This document shows positions 1 through 9,180 of a DNA stretch of 46,679 nt, piece by piece. The stretch lies in the NCBI GenBank assembly GCA_007095845.1, contig SFBI01000019.1, positions 1-46,679 of the forward strand, read 5' to 3'. The translations under genes and the position numbers were made by a program. The DNA is from Microcystis aeruginosa Ma_MB_S_20031200_S102 (GTDB lineage: Bacteria > Cyanobacteriota > Cyanobacteriia > Cyanobacteriales > Microcystaceae). How positions within the stretch are numbered: the first letter of the stretch is position 1; each line of letters opens with the position of its first letter. The notes under the pieces are model-generated. The model saw nothing but the letters and a program-made list of their open reading frames with translations. It was not told where the DNA came from and did no database searches.

Positions 1-116
1 AATCGATCACTTTTTTTCTCAAGTCTAGGCTATAAGACATTTTTCTGTATGGATTGCTCGTTTCTCTTTATTTTACCTTATTTTTCCCTCGTCTCACACT
101 TATTTGAAATGACTAT

Positions 117-3100
117 ATGTCAAAAAACTATAAAAAGGTCAATATTGAACTTGATCAGGAGGCAAGGCTCAGTATTTTTGATGTTACCCAGGGTTCGGGC
201 AGCAATCCTCTCATGCGTGTCAGTTCTACTCTAGTTTTACCTGAGAATCAACGGGAGTCTAGCCGATGGCAAGGAAATTTTCGCGGGTTAGTTCGTCAGG
301 ATTTGAATAATCCTCCTCGTATTGGTGATATTCCAGGACAGATCACAAATTATTCTGAAGAGATACAGCGAAATGCTTGTCAAGAGGCAAGAGTAGAATT
401 TGCAAGTCAGTCAAGACAGTGGCTAGAAGACAATTTACGGACTCTAAAAGAGGAAATTCTGGATAAAACCAGTGACCGAGAGGAAGTTATTATCAACATT
501 TCTACTGATGATCGTAAGTTTATTGAGTTTCCTTGGTCAGAATGGTCGCTCTGGGAAAAACGTCCGCAGGCGTGGTTCGCGCTTAGTCCGACCAGCTATA
601 AATCGCCATCTAGTGCTAAATCTAGGGAGGGCAAGATTCGTCTTTTAGCAATTTTAGGGGGCGATAAAGGGATTGACGTGCAGAAAGATAAAGTATTTTT
701 AAATCAGTTGCCGAATACTGATCCTGAGTTTTTAGTCAAAGAACCTAAATCAAGGTTTAGTGATGCTTTATGGGAGCAGACTTGGGATATTCTATCTTTT
801 TCAGGTCATAGTTCTAGTCAAGGCGATCGCGGCTCCATAGCAATTAATGACCATGAGAATTTAAGTCTGGATGAATTAAGAGATGGTTTAAAGAAAGCGA
901 TTTCTAGAGGCTTAAAGTTAGCTATCTTTAATTCCTGTGACGGTCTAAAGTTAGCAGAGTATTTACAGGATTTGAATATTCCGCAAGTTATTGTTATGCG
1001 AGAGCCTGTACCGAATGGCGTTGCTCAAGACTTTTTTAAGTATTTTCTGGGTGCTTTTTTTCATCAAGGAGAGTCATTTTATTATGCTGTCAGAACAGCA
1101 ACTGAACGTATTAATGAAGACTATAATAATAGTTATCCTGGGATTGGTTGGTTGCCTGTAGTGTTCCAAAATCCTGCAACAGAACCATTGAGTTTAGACA
1201 CCGAGATTCGTTATACTGCTGAAAATATTCCTTGGCAGACAATTTGTAATTACCGCTTACAATTACAGCAAAAACTAACAACAAATCCCTTGACGGCGCG
1301 AAAAGTTGATAGAAAGTATGAGCGAGAAGAAGTCTATGTACCTCTCGGTTTACTGGAACGTAAAGTTATTGAGAAATATCCAGCGTACACGCAATCTCGA
1401 AGAGAAAAAAGTAATTTTAACCCTCTAGGTGATGTCATTCAAGCCATTAATCAAGGGATAAAAAATCTAAATCCTTTCAGTAAAAATAAGAATCAAAATG
1501 AGCCAATCTCAACTGATGAGCCGATCATTTTTAAAGAGGTAACAACTGAAGTTGAGGTTATTAAAACCTATGAAAATCAGGAATTTTTAGAACAGGTATT
1601 AAAACGTTGTCAAAGTCCTAAAAGTCAGGGAAAACGTATCGCAATTATTGGAGAACCAGGGTCGGGAAAAACAACCTTGTTGCAACAGGTTGGCCGTTGG
1701 TTAGGTCAAGAGATGCCCGAAGATATTCCTATTTGGGTGTCTTTAGCAGATTTACAAGGTCAGGATTTAGAGGATTATTTATTTGATACATGGTTAAAGT
1801 CTGTTATTAGGAATATTAACATAGATGCGGATTTTAATCGGATTGAAAGTAGTTTTAAGCAGCGATTAAAAGCAGGCAATATTTGGATATTATTGGATGG
1901 GGTTGATGAAATGTACAACCAGTCTGTTAACATTTTACGAGAGCTTGAGAAACAAATCAATGAGGTTAGTTGGTTTGACAATACTCGAATTATTTTGACT
2001 TGTCGTTTAAATCTTTGGGACAATGATTTTAATGCTTTAATTGAGTTTGATACTTACAAAACGCTTAAATTTTCCTATCCTGAGCAAGTAGAGGAGTTTA
2101 TTACTCGTTGGTTTTCACCCTACGATCAAGCAAATAATCAACAGCAAGGAGCTAAATTAATTAATGAGTTAAAAAATGAGGGGAAACAGCGTGTTCAGGA
2201 TTTAGTTAGGAATCCGCTTTGTTTAACGTTGCTTTGTTGGAATTGGTATCATCAACAGGGTCAAAATCGTTTACCAGAGACGAGAGCGGGTTTATATCGT
2301 CAATTTGTTAATAGTTTATTACATTGGCAAAATGAGGGGAAAAAGTATCGTTTATCGGTGACTTCTAAGCAATTAAAACAGCTAAATCGTCAGATAGGTA
2401 AATTAGCTCAATATTGTTGGGATCATGAATTGACTCGTTTTCGATTTCACGAAGATATTGTCTGTAAGTTTTTGGGTGAACAAGGTAATGATAGTTCCTT
2501 ATTTAATCTAGTTCTCAAGTTAGGTTGGCTCAATAAGGTAGGAGAAGATGTTAACAATAAAAACAAAAATATTTATGCTTTCTTTCATCCTAGCTTTACG
2601 GAATATTTTGCGGCGGTGGGAATTGAGGATAGTCGCTTTTTTTTCAATCACATTTCCTATAATCCTAATCATAGTAGGGCTAGTTACCGTATTTTTGATA
2701 CCCAGTGGCGAGAAGTTTTTTTGCTGTGGTTGGGTAGGGAAGATTTAGCAAAAAGCAAGAAAAATCGTTTAATTAATGCTTTAACAACGTTTAAGGATGG
2801 CTGGGATGGATATTATCAATATCAGGCTTATTTTATGGCGGCATTGGGATTAACGGAATTTGATAATCCGAGAAAGCAGAAAAAGGTTATTAAGCAAATG
2901 TTGCGATGGGCAATTTTTGATGAGGAGTATCTTTTAGATAATAAGGATAAATATTCTTCTTTTAGAACAGTTGAGTTATCTCAATCCAAAGAAGAATTTT
3001 TACGACAATATGGAATTGATCTGGGTACACATGATAGCTTTGATAAGTTTCTGGGTGGTGTTGATAGAAACTATTTTTATGACGTAATTTGTAAAGTCCG

Positions 3101-5966
3101 AGGAAAGCCTGATTTATGGAGAGATAAATTAACAGTAGCCCATGCTGCGGGTAGGGTTTTAACTGAGTTAGGTTTTTCTTTAATTGAGGAAGAACCAATA
3201 GAAACACCAGAGAAAGAGATACCAGTACCCGTCAATAATCAAGCACAATCAGAGTACGATGAGTTACTGAATTTAATTTTTCTTGAGTACAAATATCCTT
3301 CCAATAGTTATAAACAATATACGAAGAACACAATAACAGAGGATAATGAAGAATCTGTTAATAAAATTTTTGAGGTATTACCTTATATTGTAGATTTTCT
3401 CAAGGTAAATCCATTAGGGGTGACTAAAATAAATGATGCGTCTCTGGATTGGAAAAAAGCATTTGAATATTTGATTCAACTTTCTATTGATCATGAATTG
3501 ATTGTCAAGTCTTTGGCTGAAGTTATTTCTGCCTTGATTCCACAGGATGAGAAAAAAGAATATAATGCTAAATTACAAACTGCTTTTGAGTGTATTAAGG
3601 AAATTGCGCCTATTGAGTATAAAGCATCGTTGATCGGTCAATTAATGATTTATTTTGACGATCTAGAAAAGATTCAGGATTTGATTGATGATTTAAAACA
3701 ATCCTTGGAAGAGCTACCATCTTTAAATGAATCTATCAAAGACGCATTAACTGATTCTTTAAAAGAGAAAATTTTTAAATCTCCTAATACCTATACAAAA
3801 TACATAGAGATTTATGCCCAATTGTTAGGAAGACCTGCTCAGATTACACCGATCATTTTATCCTTCACTATCCATGATATTCAGTCAAACAATCAGTATG
3901 ATAAAGATATTCCCACTGTGTTAGATGTCTTAGAGCGAAATTCATCTAATCAATATTTTCTTCACTTAATTGCTTATTTTAAAGAGAGTTTAATTAATCA
4001 CAATTTAGAAAAACGTGGCTACAGTTTTAAACTTCTTTATCACTATGCTGCAGGCATTTCTTATCAAGATTTTTCTAAGGTATTTTTTACCCCTAGTTTT
4101 AAGTCGTCTTTAGTGATTCAGTCACTTTATATGAAAATGAAGCGGGATATTTGGTTAAGAGAATATGATAAATTTTCTCAGTTAGCTGAACATAGAGTGA
4201 TAAAATATTCGCTATATCTTAAACTAGATAATCTCATCAATAAAATCGGAAATTTGATAACATACCAAAATAATTTTGAAAATTATCTTTTAGAATTTTA
4301 TTTATATATTCTTAGCATTGTTGAATATTTATTCTTCCTCATCCGATTAATACACTATGCCATGATTCCCTTTTTATATATTTGTCAAGGTGTAGATTGG
4401 CTCATGTCTTTTATTTTATGGCTGTTTTGTAAGTTTACGATTATACCCATTAAAATATTAATCAATACTTTTAGCTTCTCCCAAAAAATTCAAAGAGAAC
4501 GAGTTTATTTCCGTCAGCTTAAAAATTATTGGCATACTTTTGACGGATGGACTCAAGAAATTTTATTCAATTCAATGAATCGTAATACGAATACTATTGA
4601 TGCCTCTGAAGAGACGGGTGTAAATGCTGGTTTGATAACTTTCTTTTTAGGATTTATTGTTTTAATCATTCCTCCATTGTCTGAGTTATTTGATAAGTTT
4701 ATTGTCACGAATTTAAAATTGGCTATAGAATTAATTGTTTATCATTTCAGTAATTACATTAATCACCCTAACCTTTATCTCGTTTATGTACAATGCTTGG
4801 ATGCTTTGGAAAAATTTCTAGGAATCAATATTAACTGGTGGCAAGCGGATACGATAACTTCTCGATTAACCATTTTACTAACTAAACTTGGAATTCTGCT
4901 AACCATAACTATACTTTTCTTTTGGATTATCAATCCAGACAGGTTATACGGGAAAATTAAAAAAATTAGAAACAGTAATTTCAAGAAATTCTCTGGAATG
5001 CTTGTAGGACGAGAATTAAGTTATGATCGATTTGATTTATTCAACATTACTAAATTTGAGAATTTATGTCTTGATTTAATCAATGATGATCAGATGTGGC
5101 TCTCAATTAATACCAATTTTAAAAATAAAGTTCTTGTTAATATTATTAGTGACGTTAAAGATTATGGTGAATTTTTAGATCGTCTTTTGATGATTTTATC
5201 AACTAACAAAAATTCTCAAAATTCAAAACTATTCAGTCTGTTCAATCATTTGAAGTTTCTTGAGCGATACAATCTCGATCCAACTATTATTTACATATTT
5301 TTGCGAAAAATAGGTATATTTTCTTTTTTTATATTCATTTTTCTACTTACATTTTCTGTTGTTTATGTTTTGACTTCCGATCTATTTTATGATGCTGGCT
5401 GTAACTTTTATTTAAACCATGACTATTCTAATTTAGATATTACTGGATTAAAACAGCGTTGTACTGCATTGATTGCTGACAATTATTACTCAGCTTCTAT
5501 TGTAGATAAAATCTTGTTAAAATCGACTGGATTAATTGATTATTATGGTAGTATTTACCACAAAAATCAGTATCAATTTTCCTTGTCGTCAATGAAAGGT
5601 ATTTTAAATACAATATATCTTATTATTATCTATATTTTGACAATTTTTTCTGGATTCTTTATAATTCTATTTTTTATGGATATGATTCCTACATTATCAT
5701 TTGCTAAACTCTCCAAAAAATTATTTAATAAACTAAACAAGCTACAAAAAATCAGAGTAATAGAGTTACTTACTGATTATTATTTTGTTGATTCAGATAA
5801 AGGAATTGAAGGTAAGATAAAATACATTCATGAAAAGCTGTTTAAAGATTTTGAATACCTAGAAATTGATCAAGACCTGCAAAAACTGTTTTGGCAATAC
5901 TATCTCTCAAAGTATAAAAAAGATCATCCTGAGCTAGTTCAAGAAATTATGGACAGCTTTAATTAA
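117..5966 (+). CDS. CHAT-NACHT giant protein with membrane-rich C-terminal half
   Basis: This 1,949-residue protein looks like a STAND-type signalling ATPase joined to a caspase-like protease. The CHAT region spans about residues 170-360. It shows the expected His in FSGHS (His231) and Cys in FNSCDG (Cys274). A NACHT module follows, with P-loop GEPGSGKT at 512-519 and Walker B LLDGVDE near Asp594, then a winged-helix-like stretch. The second half has no TPR or WD40 repeats that I can see. It has hydrophobic segments near residues 1390-1470, 1511, 1583, 1731 and 1831, suggesting membrane anchoring. Family knowledge: CHAT and NACHT proteins often act in bacterial anti-phage or cell-death responses; that role here is inference. 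No strong Shine-Dalgarno precedes the start; I chose the first ATG in the long open frame. No partner gene is adjacent, and the 3' side is decayed IS DNA. Confidence 0.85.
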   Translation: MSKNYKKVNIELDQEARLSIFDVTQGSGSNPLMRVSSTLVLPENQRESSRWQGNFRGLVRQDLNNPPRIGDIPGQITNYSEEIQRNACQEARVEFASQSRQWLEDNLRTLKEEILDKTSDREEVIINISTDDRKFIEFPWSEWSLWEKRPQAWFALSPTSYKSPSSAKSREGKIRLLAILGGDKGIDVQKDKVFLNQLPNTDPEFLVKEPKSRFSDALWEQTWDILSFSGHSSSQGDRGSIAINDHENLSLDELRDGLKKAISRGLKLAIFNSCDGLKLAEYLQDLNIPQVIVMREPVPNGVAQDFFKYFLGAFFHQGESFYYAVRTATERINEDYNNSYPGIGWLPVVFQNPATEPLSLDTEIRYTAENIPWQTICNYRLQLQQKLTTNPLTARKVDRKYEREEVYVPLGLLERKVIEKYPAYTQSRREKSNFNPLGDVIQAINQGIKNLNPFSKNKNQNEPISTDEPIIFKEVTTEVEVIKTYENQEFLEQVLKRCQSPKSQGKRIAIIGEPGSGKTTLLQQVGRWLGQEMPEDIPIWVSLADLQGQDLEDYLFDTWLKSVIRNINIDADFNRIESSFKQRLKAGNIWILLDGVDEMYNQSVNILRELEKQINEVSWFDNTRIILTCRLNLWDNDFNALIEFDTYKTLKFSYPEQVEEFITRWFSPYDQANNQQQGAKLINELKNEGKQRVQDLVRNPLCLTLLCWNWYHQQGQNRLPETRAGLYRQFVNSLLHWQNEGKKYRLSVTSKQLKQLNRQIGKLAQYCWDHELTRFRFHEDIVCKFLGEQGNDSSLFNLVLKLGWLNKVGEDVNNKNKNIYAFFHPSFTEYFAAVGIEDSRFFFNHISYNPNHSRASYRIFDTQWREVFLLWLGREDLAKSKKNRLINALTTFKDGWDGYYQYQAYFMAALGLTEFDNPRKQKKVIKQMLRWAIFDEEYLLDNKDKYSSFRTVELSQSKEEFLRQYGIDLGTHDSFDKFLGGVDRNYFYDVICKVRGKPDLWRDKLTVAHAAGRVLTELGFSLIEEEPIETPEKEIPVPVNNQAQSEYDELLNLIFLEYKYPSNSYKQYTKNTITEDNEESVNKIFEVLPYIVDFLKVNPLGVTKINDASLDWKKAFEYLIQLSIDHELIVKSLAEVISALIPQDEKKEYNAKLQTAFECIKEIAPIEYKASLIGQLMIYFDDLEKIQDLIDDLKQSLEELPSLNESIKDALTDSLKEKIFKSPNTYTKYIEIYAQLLGRPAQITPIILSFTIHDIQSNNQYDKDIPTVLDVLERNSSNQYFLHLIAYFKESLINHNLEKRGYSFKLLYHYAAGISYQDFSKVFFTPSFKSSLVIQSLYMKMKRDIWLREYDKFSQLAEHRVIKYSLYLKLDNLINKIGNLITYQNNFENYLLEFYLYILSIVEYLFFLIRLIHYAMIPFLYICQGVDWLMSFILWLFCKFTIIPIKILINTFSFSQKIQRERVYFRQLKNYWHTFDGWTQEILFNSMNRNTNTIDASEETGVNAGLITFFLGFIVLIIPPLSELFDKFIVTNLKLAIELIVYHFSNYINHPNLYLVYVQCLDALEKFLGININWWQADTITSRLTILLTKLGILLTITILFFWIINPDRLYGKIKKIRNSNFKKFSGMLVGRELSYDRFDLFNITKFENLCLDLINDDQMWLSINTNFKNKVLVNIISDVKDYGEFLDRLLMILSTNKNSQNSKLFSLFNHLKFLERYNLDPTIIYIFLRKIGIFSFFIFIFLLTFSVVYVLTSDLFYDAGCNFYLNHDYSNLDITGLKQRCTALIADNYYSASIVDKILLKSTGLIDYYGSIYHKNQYQFSLSSMKGILNTIYLIIIYILTIFSGFFIILFFMDMIPTLSFAKLSKKLFNKLNKLQKIRVIELLTDYYFVDSDKGIEGKIKYIHEKLFKDFEYLEIDQDLQKLFWQYYLSKYKKDHPELVQEIMDSFN

Positions 5967-6367
5967 TCATTTGTCTCAATGGCACGTTACCTCCTCTCAA
6001 GTTCTAAACTAACGGGCAAAAGACCATCTGCTCAAAAAAGCTTGGCGAAAATGCAAACTTAGGGCGACCGGTGCGGATAGAGAAGTCATACCAAATTTCA
6101 AAAACTATGGCATACTTAGGGTTTGCTGAAAAAGTACGGGCGAAGCATTCGGATAGAAAATCTACGGTTTCACCGATAGGTTATTGCCCGAATGCTTCGC
6201 CCCTACAGGATGCGGGCCGATGAAGACGCAAGGTTTTGAACGACGATTCTCTAAAAATCTTGCACCTGTTTCGCTAGAAAAGCCACAAAACCCTTACCTT
6301 GCCTAGATTTCACCTTTATTCAGCAAGCCCTACTTATAGAAAAGATGATTAAGTGGATAAATTGGCG
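5967..6367. other. Gene-free stretch holding an IS630 left end and a MITE
   Basis: There is no convincing gene here. Positions 6088-6099 match, inverted, 7169-7180 (ATACCAAATTTC) and are probably the left end of the decayed IS630 copy. A 216-bp MITE-like element occupies 6117-6332. The rest is AT-rich sequence without visible motifs. Confidence 0.6.
6117..6332. repeat. MITE-like element, TAGGGTTTGCTGA ends, copy 1
   Basis: The left end TAGGGTTTGCTGA (6117-6129) and the right end TCAGCAAGCCCTA (6320-6332) are inverted repeats matching at 12 of 13 bases, with TA at both outer edges. The interior carries an inverted pair, GGGCGAAGCATTCGG and CCGAATGCTTCGCCC, that could fold. A second copy lies at 20662-20865 and a lone right end at 10397-10409. 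No protein is encoded. The position between an IS630 end and its transposase start implies a nested insertion. Confidence 0.7.
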
Positions 6368-7169
6368 ATGCCGGTCGTACCCAAAATTGATATTGTTGAG
6401 TCAGTAGAAGATTTGAAAGAATTAATGAAACAACAAAAAAGTAGTTTAGCCTACGCTAAAGTACAGTCCTGATATTTTTTGAAGATGGGCGAGGTAGAGA
6501 CGGTTCGCCATTTAGCAGTATTAATGGGACGAGGGGAAAGAACAATCCATCGCTGGTTAAGTTTCTACAAAAAAACAGCGAACTTATCTAAACAGCTAAA
6601 AGCTCTACTAAACAGGGAAAGCGAGAAAGTAAAGCATTACGAGAAAGTAAGTTTTTGGTGCGAGGATGAAAGTAGATTTGGTTGTCACACTATTGCTCGG
6701 AATAAAATAACTCTTTTCGGAGTTAAGCCCATTGGTAATTTTCAAGATAACTTCCAATGTTTTTGGTTGTACGGGGCTGTAGAGCCTCGACAGGGCAGAA
6801 GCTTCTTCTCTGAATTCTCCCATTTAGATGGGCATTGTTTCAGAGAATATCTATTACAACTATCGCAAGCTTTTCCCGATGAATTACATATTTTACAAGT
6901 AGATAACGCTCCTGCACATATTGCGGGACACTTGGAAATTCTGGACAATATTCTCTTATTTTATCAACCTTCTTGTTGTCCCGAAGTTAACCCCGCAACA
7001 GAGAGTTTGGCTTTACCTGAAAAATTCTCTGGTATGGGAAACTTTTGAATCTCTTGATGCTTTAAGAGATAAACTCGATGCTCTTTTTAATCGTTTATCC
7101 AATGACACTATCGGGTATTTGACGGGATGGTCTTGGATTTTAGAAGCTCTATGTCTTTCAGGAATTTAG
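6368..7169 (+). pseudogene. IS630 transposase, broken in three places
   Basis: Reading from the ATG at 6368 gives a 34-residue N-terminus that stops at TGA 6470-6472. The same frame then resumes with MGEVETVRH and a helix-turn-helix-like stretch ending RTIHRWLSFYK. The middle of the protein, expected between that helix-turn-helix and the catalytic core, appears to be deleted. Catalytic-core motifs remain: CEDESRFG (first Asp) and LQVDNAPAH (second Asp). Just before the third acidic residue a one-base frameshift near 6995-7000 moves the C-terminus (RVWLYLKNSLVWETFESL) into another frame that runs to 7169. The gene therefore has a nonsense codon, an internal deletion and a frameshift. Confidence 0.85.
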
Positions 7170-7188
7170 AAATTTGGTATTAGGTTTT

Positions 7189-7584
7189 TTATCTTGATTG
7201 CGGTTCGGTTTCTCCAAACTGAGCGCAATAATCATCAAGACGGTTTTTCAACAGTGTAATAATAATTAGGGCTACGATCGCTAAGGGGATATTGCTGCCA
7301 AAGGTAATTCCGATTACCCCTTCCACTATATCTGCTGTCGTTCTCGTCGCTCTTCGATGATAAAAATGGCAAAATTTTGCCTTAAAAGTCGGTGATTCAG
7401 TAGCTGTCTCGGCAATTTCTGCCAGTCCTTTCAGTTTTTCTGGTGTATCGTAGGAAGTATATTCATTCTCCAGTTGTCTGCGCTGCTCTTCCAACTGACG
7501 ACGACGCAGACGAGCAGACTCTAAACGGCGCTGAAAAGCTTCCAGTTCTTCTAATTCATTAAAACTGTTCATGGGCGATAACAT
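7189..7584 (-). CDS. Small coiled-coil membrane protein, hypothetical
   Basis: I do not recognise this 131-residue protein. Residues about 8-45 are rich in Glu, Arg, Gln and Leu (RRLESARLRRRQLEEQRR) and should form a charged coiled coil. Residues about 88-112 form one hydrophobic segment (IPLAIVALIIITLLK), probably a membrane helix. It lies between two remnants (the IS630 copy and the acnB fragment), so it may itself be a truncated piece. A second in-frame Met at residue 5 could be the real start. No function is proposed. Confidence 0.45.
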   Translation of the reverse strand: MLSPMNSFNELEELEAFQRRLESARLRRRQLEEQRRQLENEYTSYDTPEKLKGLAEIAETATESPTFKAKFCHFYHRRATRTTADIVEGVIGITFGSNIPLAIVALIIITLLKNRLDDYCAQFGETEPQSR

Positions 7585-7655
7585 TTTTGGGTAAGAGCAG
7601 GGCTTTCGTTGTGTAGCAATTCATTCTTCATATTCTGATTTGACAACACCGGTTT

Positions 7656-7937
7656 CTAACATACCAAAGCATGGAGGGGAATATCGGGCCGGTTAGCAAG
7701 TTTCGGTTTAGCGATAAACCAAGCGCCATTAGCCCAAGCATCGATAACCTGTTTAGCATAGGGATTGGTGTCGGATAATTCCAAAACCTCGTTAAGGGTC
7801 AGCAATTCTCCCTTGAGTTCTTCGGGCGGATTTTTGAGTATTTCGCATAATTCCGCCGTTTGTTGGGCGTTGAGGGGAAGGGGAGGGATACCTAATTTCG
7901 CTCGCTCGGCAACGTGTCGGTGATAGGCTTCTAACAT
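7656..7937 (-). pseudogene. acnB: Internally deleted remnant of acnB (aconitate hydratase B)
   Basis: The 93-residue frame joins separate parts of AcnB, normally about 860 residues. It begins MLEAYHRHVAERAKLGIPPL and continues QTAELCEILKNPP, the family's N-terminus. After about residue 48 it jumps to VLELSDTNPYAKQVIDAWANGAWF, which belongs more than 100 residues further on. After PKLA it jumps again to RPDIPLHAL, skipping the stretch that in the family includes the TNTDDLSPAPD region. It then stops. No active-site or iron-sulfur cysteine region survives. The ends and the order are preserved, so at least two internal deletions plus 3' loss explain it. It cannot be a working aconitase, so a full copy would have to lie elsewhere. 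The motif comparison is from memory. Confidence 0.75.
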
Positions 7938-8388
7938 AGGTCTATTGTCTCCTAGTCTTCACTTGTGACGGTTTCTTCCTAGGTTACTGGATTTTTGCTA
8001 GTCTCGGAATTTCTAGGTTAGTGAGACATGACTTTGCTGTGCGATTTCCATAAAATGAGAAAATAGCGATCGATTGACTATATTAAGGCGTAGATAATGG
8101 CTATCACCGATTCTGATCTAGATTTAGCACAATATATCGACCATGGTTCCCAATAAGCTAACCGCACCCTGGGGGGAGATAACGATCGAACCTATAATGG
8201 AGGGTTCTTCGTTACTTGGTATGGTTCGATAGGGTGGCATAAATCGACTAAATCCTTATCTGGCAAGAGATTTAATTGATTAGTTCGCTCTAGGTCAAAA
8301 ACAATTGACAAAAATCGCCAAATACCTTTCTATATAAGGGTTCCATTCCTTATAACCCCCGTCCATTGCATAACACAAACCGAAGAGC
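7938..8388. other. Gene-poor gap with a possible gene-start remnant
   Basis: No intact gene is visible. A 19-codon frame at 8097-8156 may be a decayed gene start and is listed separately. The remainder is AT-rich with no clear hairpin or repeat. Confidence 0.5.
8097..8156 (+). pseudogene. Possible N-terminal remnant of a deoC-like gene
   Basis: The frame reads MAITDSDLDLAQYIDHGSQ and then stops. The LAxYIDH pattern near the start resembles the N-terminus of deoxyribose-phosphate aldolase, which usually continues YIDHT/SLL. Nothing after the stop continues the match. The call rests on about ten residues and is weak, but the neighbouring acnB remnant makes another truncated housekeeping gene plausible. 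Confidence 0.25.
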
Positions 8389-8670
8389 CTAATAAACTTC
8401 ATCGTGAGTCCCAATTGACTCTAAAAGAATTGCCTGTTTCTGCTCATATTCAACGAATTTAAAGACAATTCTTAAATTATAGCCCAAACTACAAGCGTAA
8501 GAGTCTTTAGGCTCCCCTTTTAATTTGTGGGTTCTTAATCGAGGTTGAAATGGATCTACGGATAATAAAGCTAAAGTTTCTTGGATATTCTGAACTAAAA
8601 AAGCCTGTTTTTTCACAATTTTTCGAGCATTTCTAATAAATATATTCGAGCGTAATAAAACAAAATTCAC
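8389..8670 (-). CDS. RelE/ParE-like toxin of a type II toxin-antitoxin pair
   Basis: This 93-residue basic protein has the RelE/ParE-type layout: a helical N-terminus (RNARKIVKKQAFLVQNIQETL), a P..PRLRTHKLKG segment, then YNLRIVFKF and a C-terminal strand (AILLESIGTHDEVY). In this superfamily such toxins cut mRNA on the ribosome or poison gyrase; which applies here cannot be read from the sequence. Its start overlaps the end of the upstream antitoxin gene by 4 bases, so the two are translationally coupled. Confidence 0.8.
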   Translation of the reverse strand: MNFVLLRSNIFIRNARKIVKKQAFLVQNIQETLALLSVDPFQPRLRTHKLKGEPKDSYACSLGYNLRIVFKFVEYEQKQAILLESIGTHDEVY

Positions 8671-8882
8671 GAAAGGATTTCCTCCATGATTTGTTCAGGT
8701 GTCATGGGTTGACATTGACCTTGTGCAAATTCTTGTTGAGCTTCTTGAACATCTCTAACCAACTCTGTTCTTTTTTGATCTCGAAGACGATTTTGTAAAA
8801 TATGAATGAGATTTTCTTGATCTTCAAGGGGAAGTTGCTCGGCTGCTTCTAGAATCTCTGCAAAGGTTGTTTGTATTGCCAT
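8667..8882 (-). CDS. Antitoxin partner of the RelE/ParE-like toxin
   Basis: This 71-residue acidic protein lies directly upstream of the toxin and overlaps it by 4 bases. Its N-terminal part (FAEILEAAEQLPLEDQENLIHIL) matches the small helical antitoxin proteins common in cyanobacteria. The C-terminal part (GQCQPMTPEQIMEEIL) is the kind of tail that wraps the toxin. No DNA-binding domain is obvious, so operon autorepression is uncertain. The call comes mainly from size, order and overlap. Confidence 0.75.
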   Translation of the reverse strand: MAIQTTFAEILEAAEQLPLEDQENLIHILQNRLRDQKRTELVRDVQEAQQEFAQGQCQPMTPEQIMEEILS

Positions 8883-9180
8883 TTTCTTAAGGGGCGATCA
8901 ATTAAACTATCTAGAATTTACAATCAAGGCTAAAAATAGCGAGAGTTACCGCATAACCATTCATTATATCGACATTTTTTGTCTAGTCAACCCAGAGGAC
9001 AAAAAACAGAAACTTGACCCATATTCACCGGGTAGAGAATGTTATCTAGAAACATTCCCGACATTTCCGAGAATGGCCAAGGGTTGCTGATTTTTTTCCT
9101 AACCACAAAGACAGAAAGGACACAAAGAGAGGGAGTAAGGGATTTTCACTACTCTAAGAGCGCCAAGAGAGCCGAATCAT
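8883..9180. other. Intergenic, no gene seen
   Basis: About 300 bases between the antitoxin start and the downstream gene's 3' end. It contains the phrase CACAAAGACAGAAAGGACACAAAGAG near 9100-9130, a motif that recurs in reverse near 12055-12085 as interspersed repeat debris. I see no promoter or hairpin that I can support. Confidence 0.5.

Larger units (their letters stand above)
6088..7180 (+). mobile_element. Decayed IS630-family insertion sequence, copy 1
   Basis: The element is bounded by 12-bp inverted repeats at 6088-6099 and 7169-7180 with TA at the edges, as expected for IS630, which targets TA. It contains the broken transposase 6368-7169 and the MITE 6117-6332. Removing the MITE leaves about 64 bp between the left end and the transposase ATG, a normal leader length. 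It cannot encode an active transposase. Confidence 0.7.

Noticed and set aside
6608-6948. Two minus-strand ORFs over the IS630 remnant
   Set aside because: They are antisense shadows of the transposase frame and carry no family motifs.
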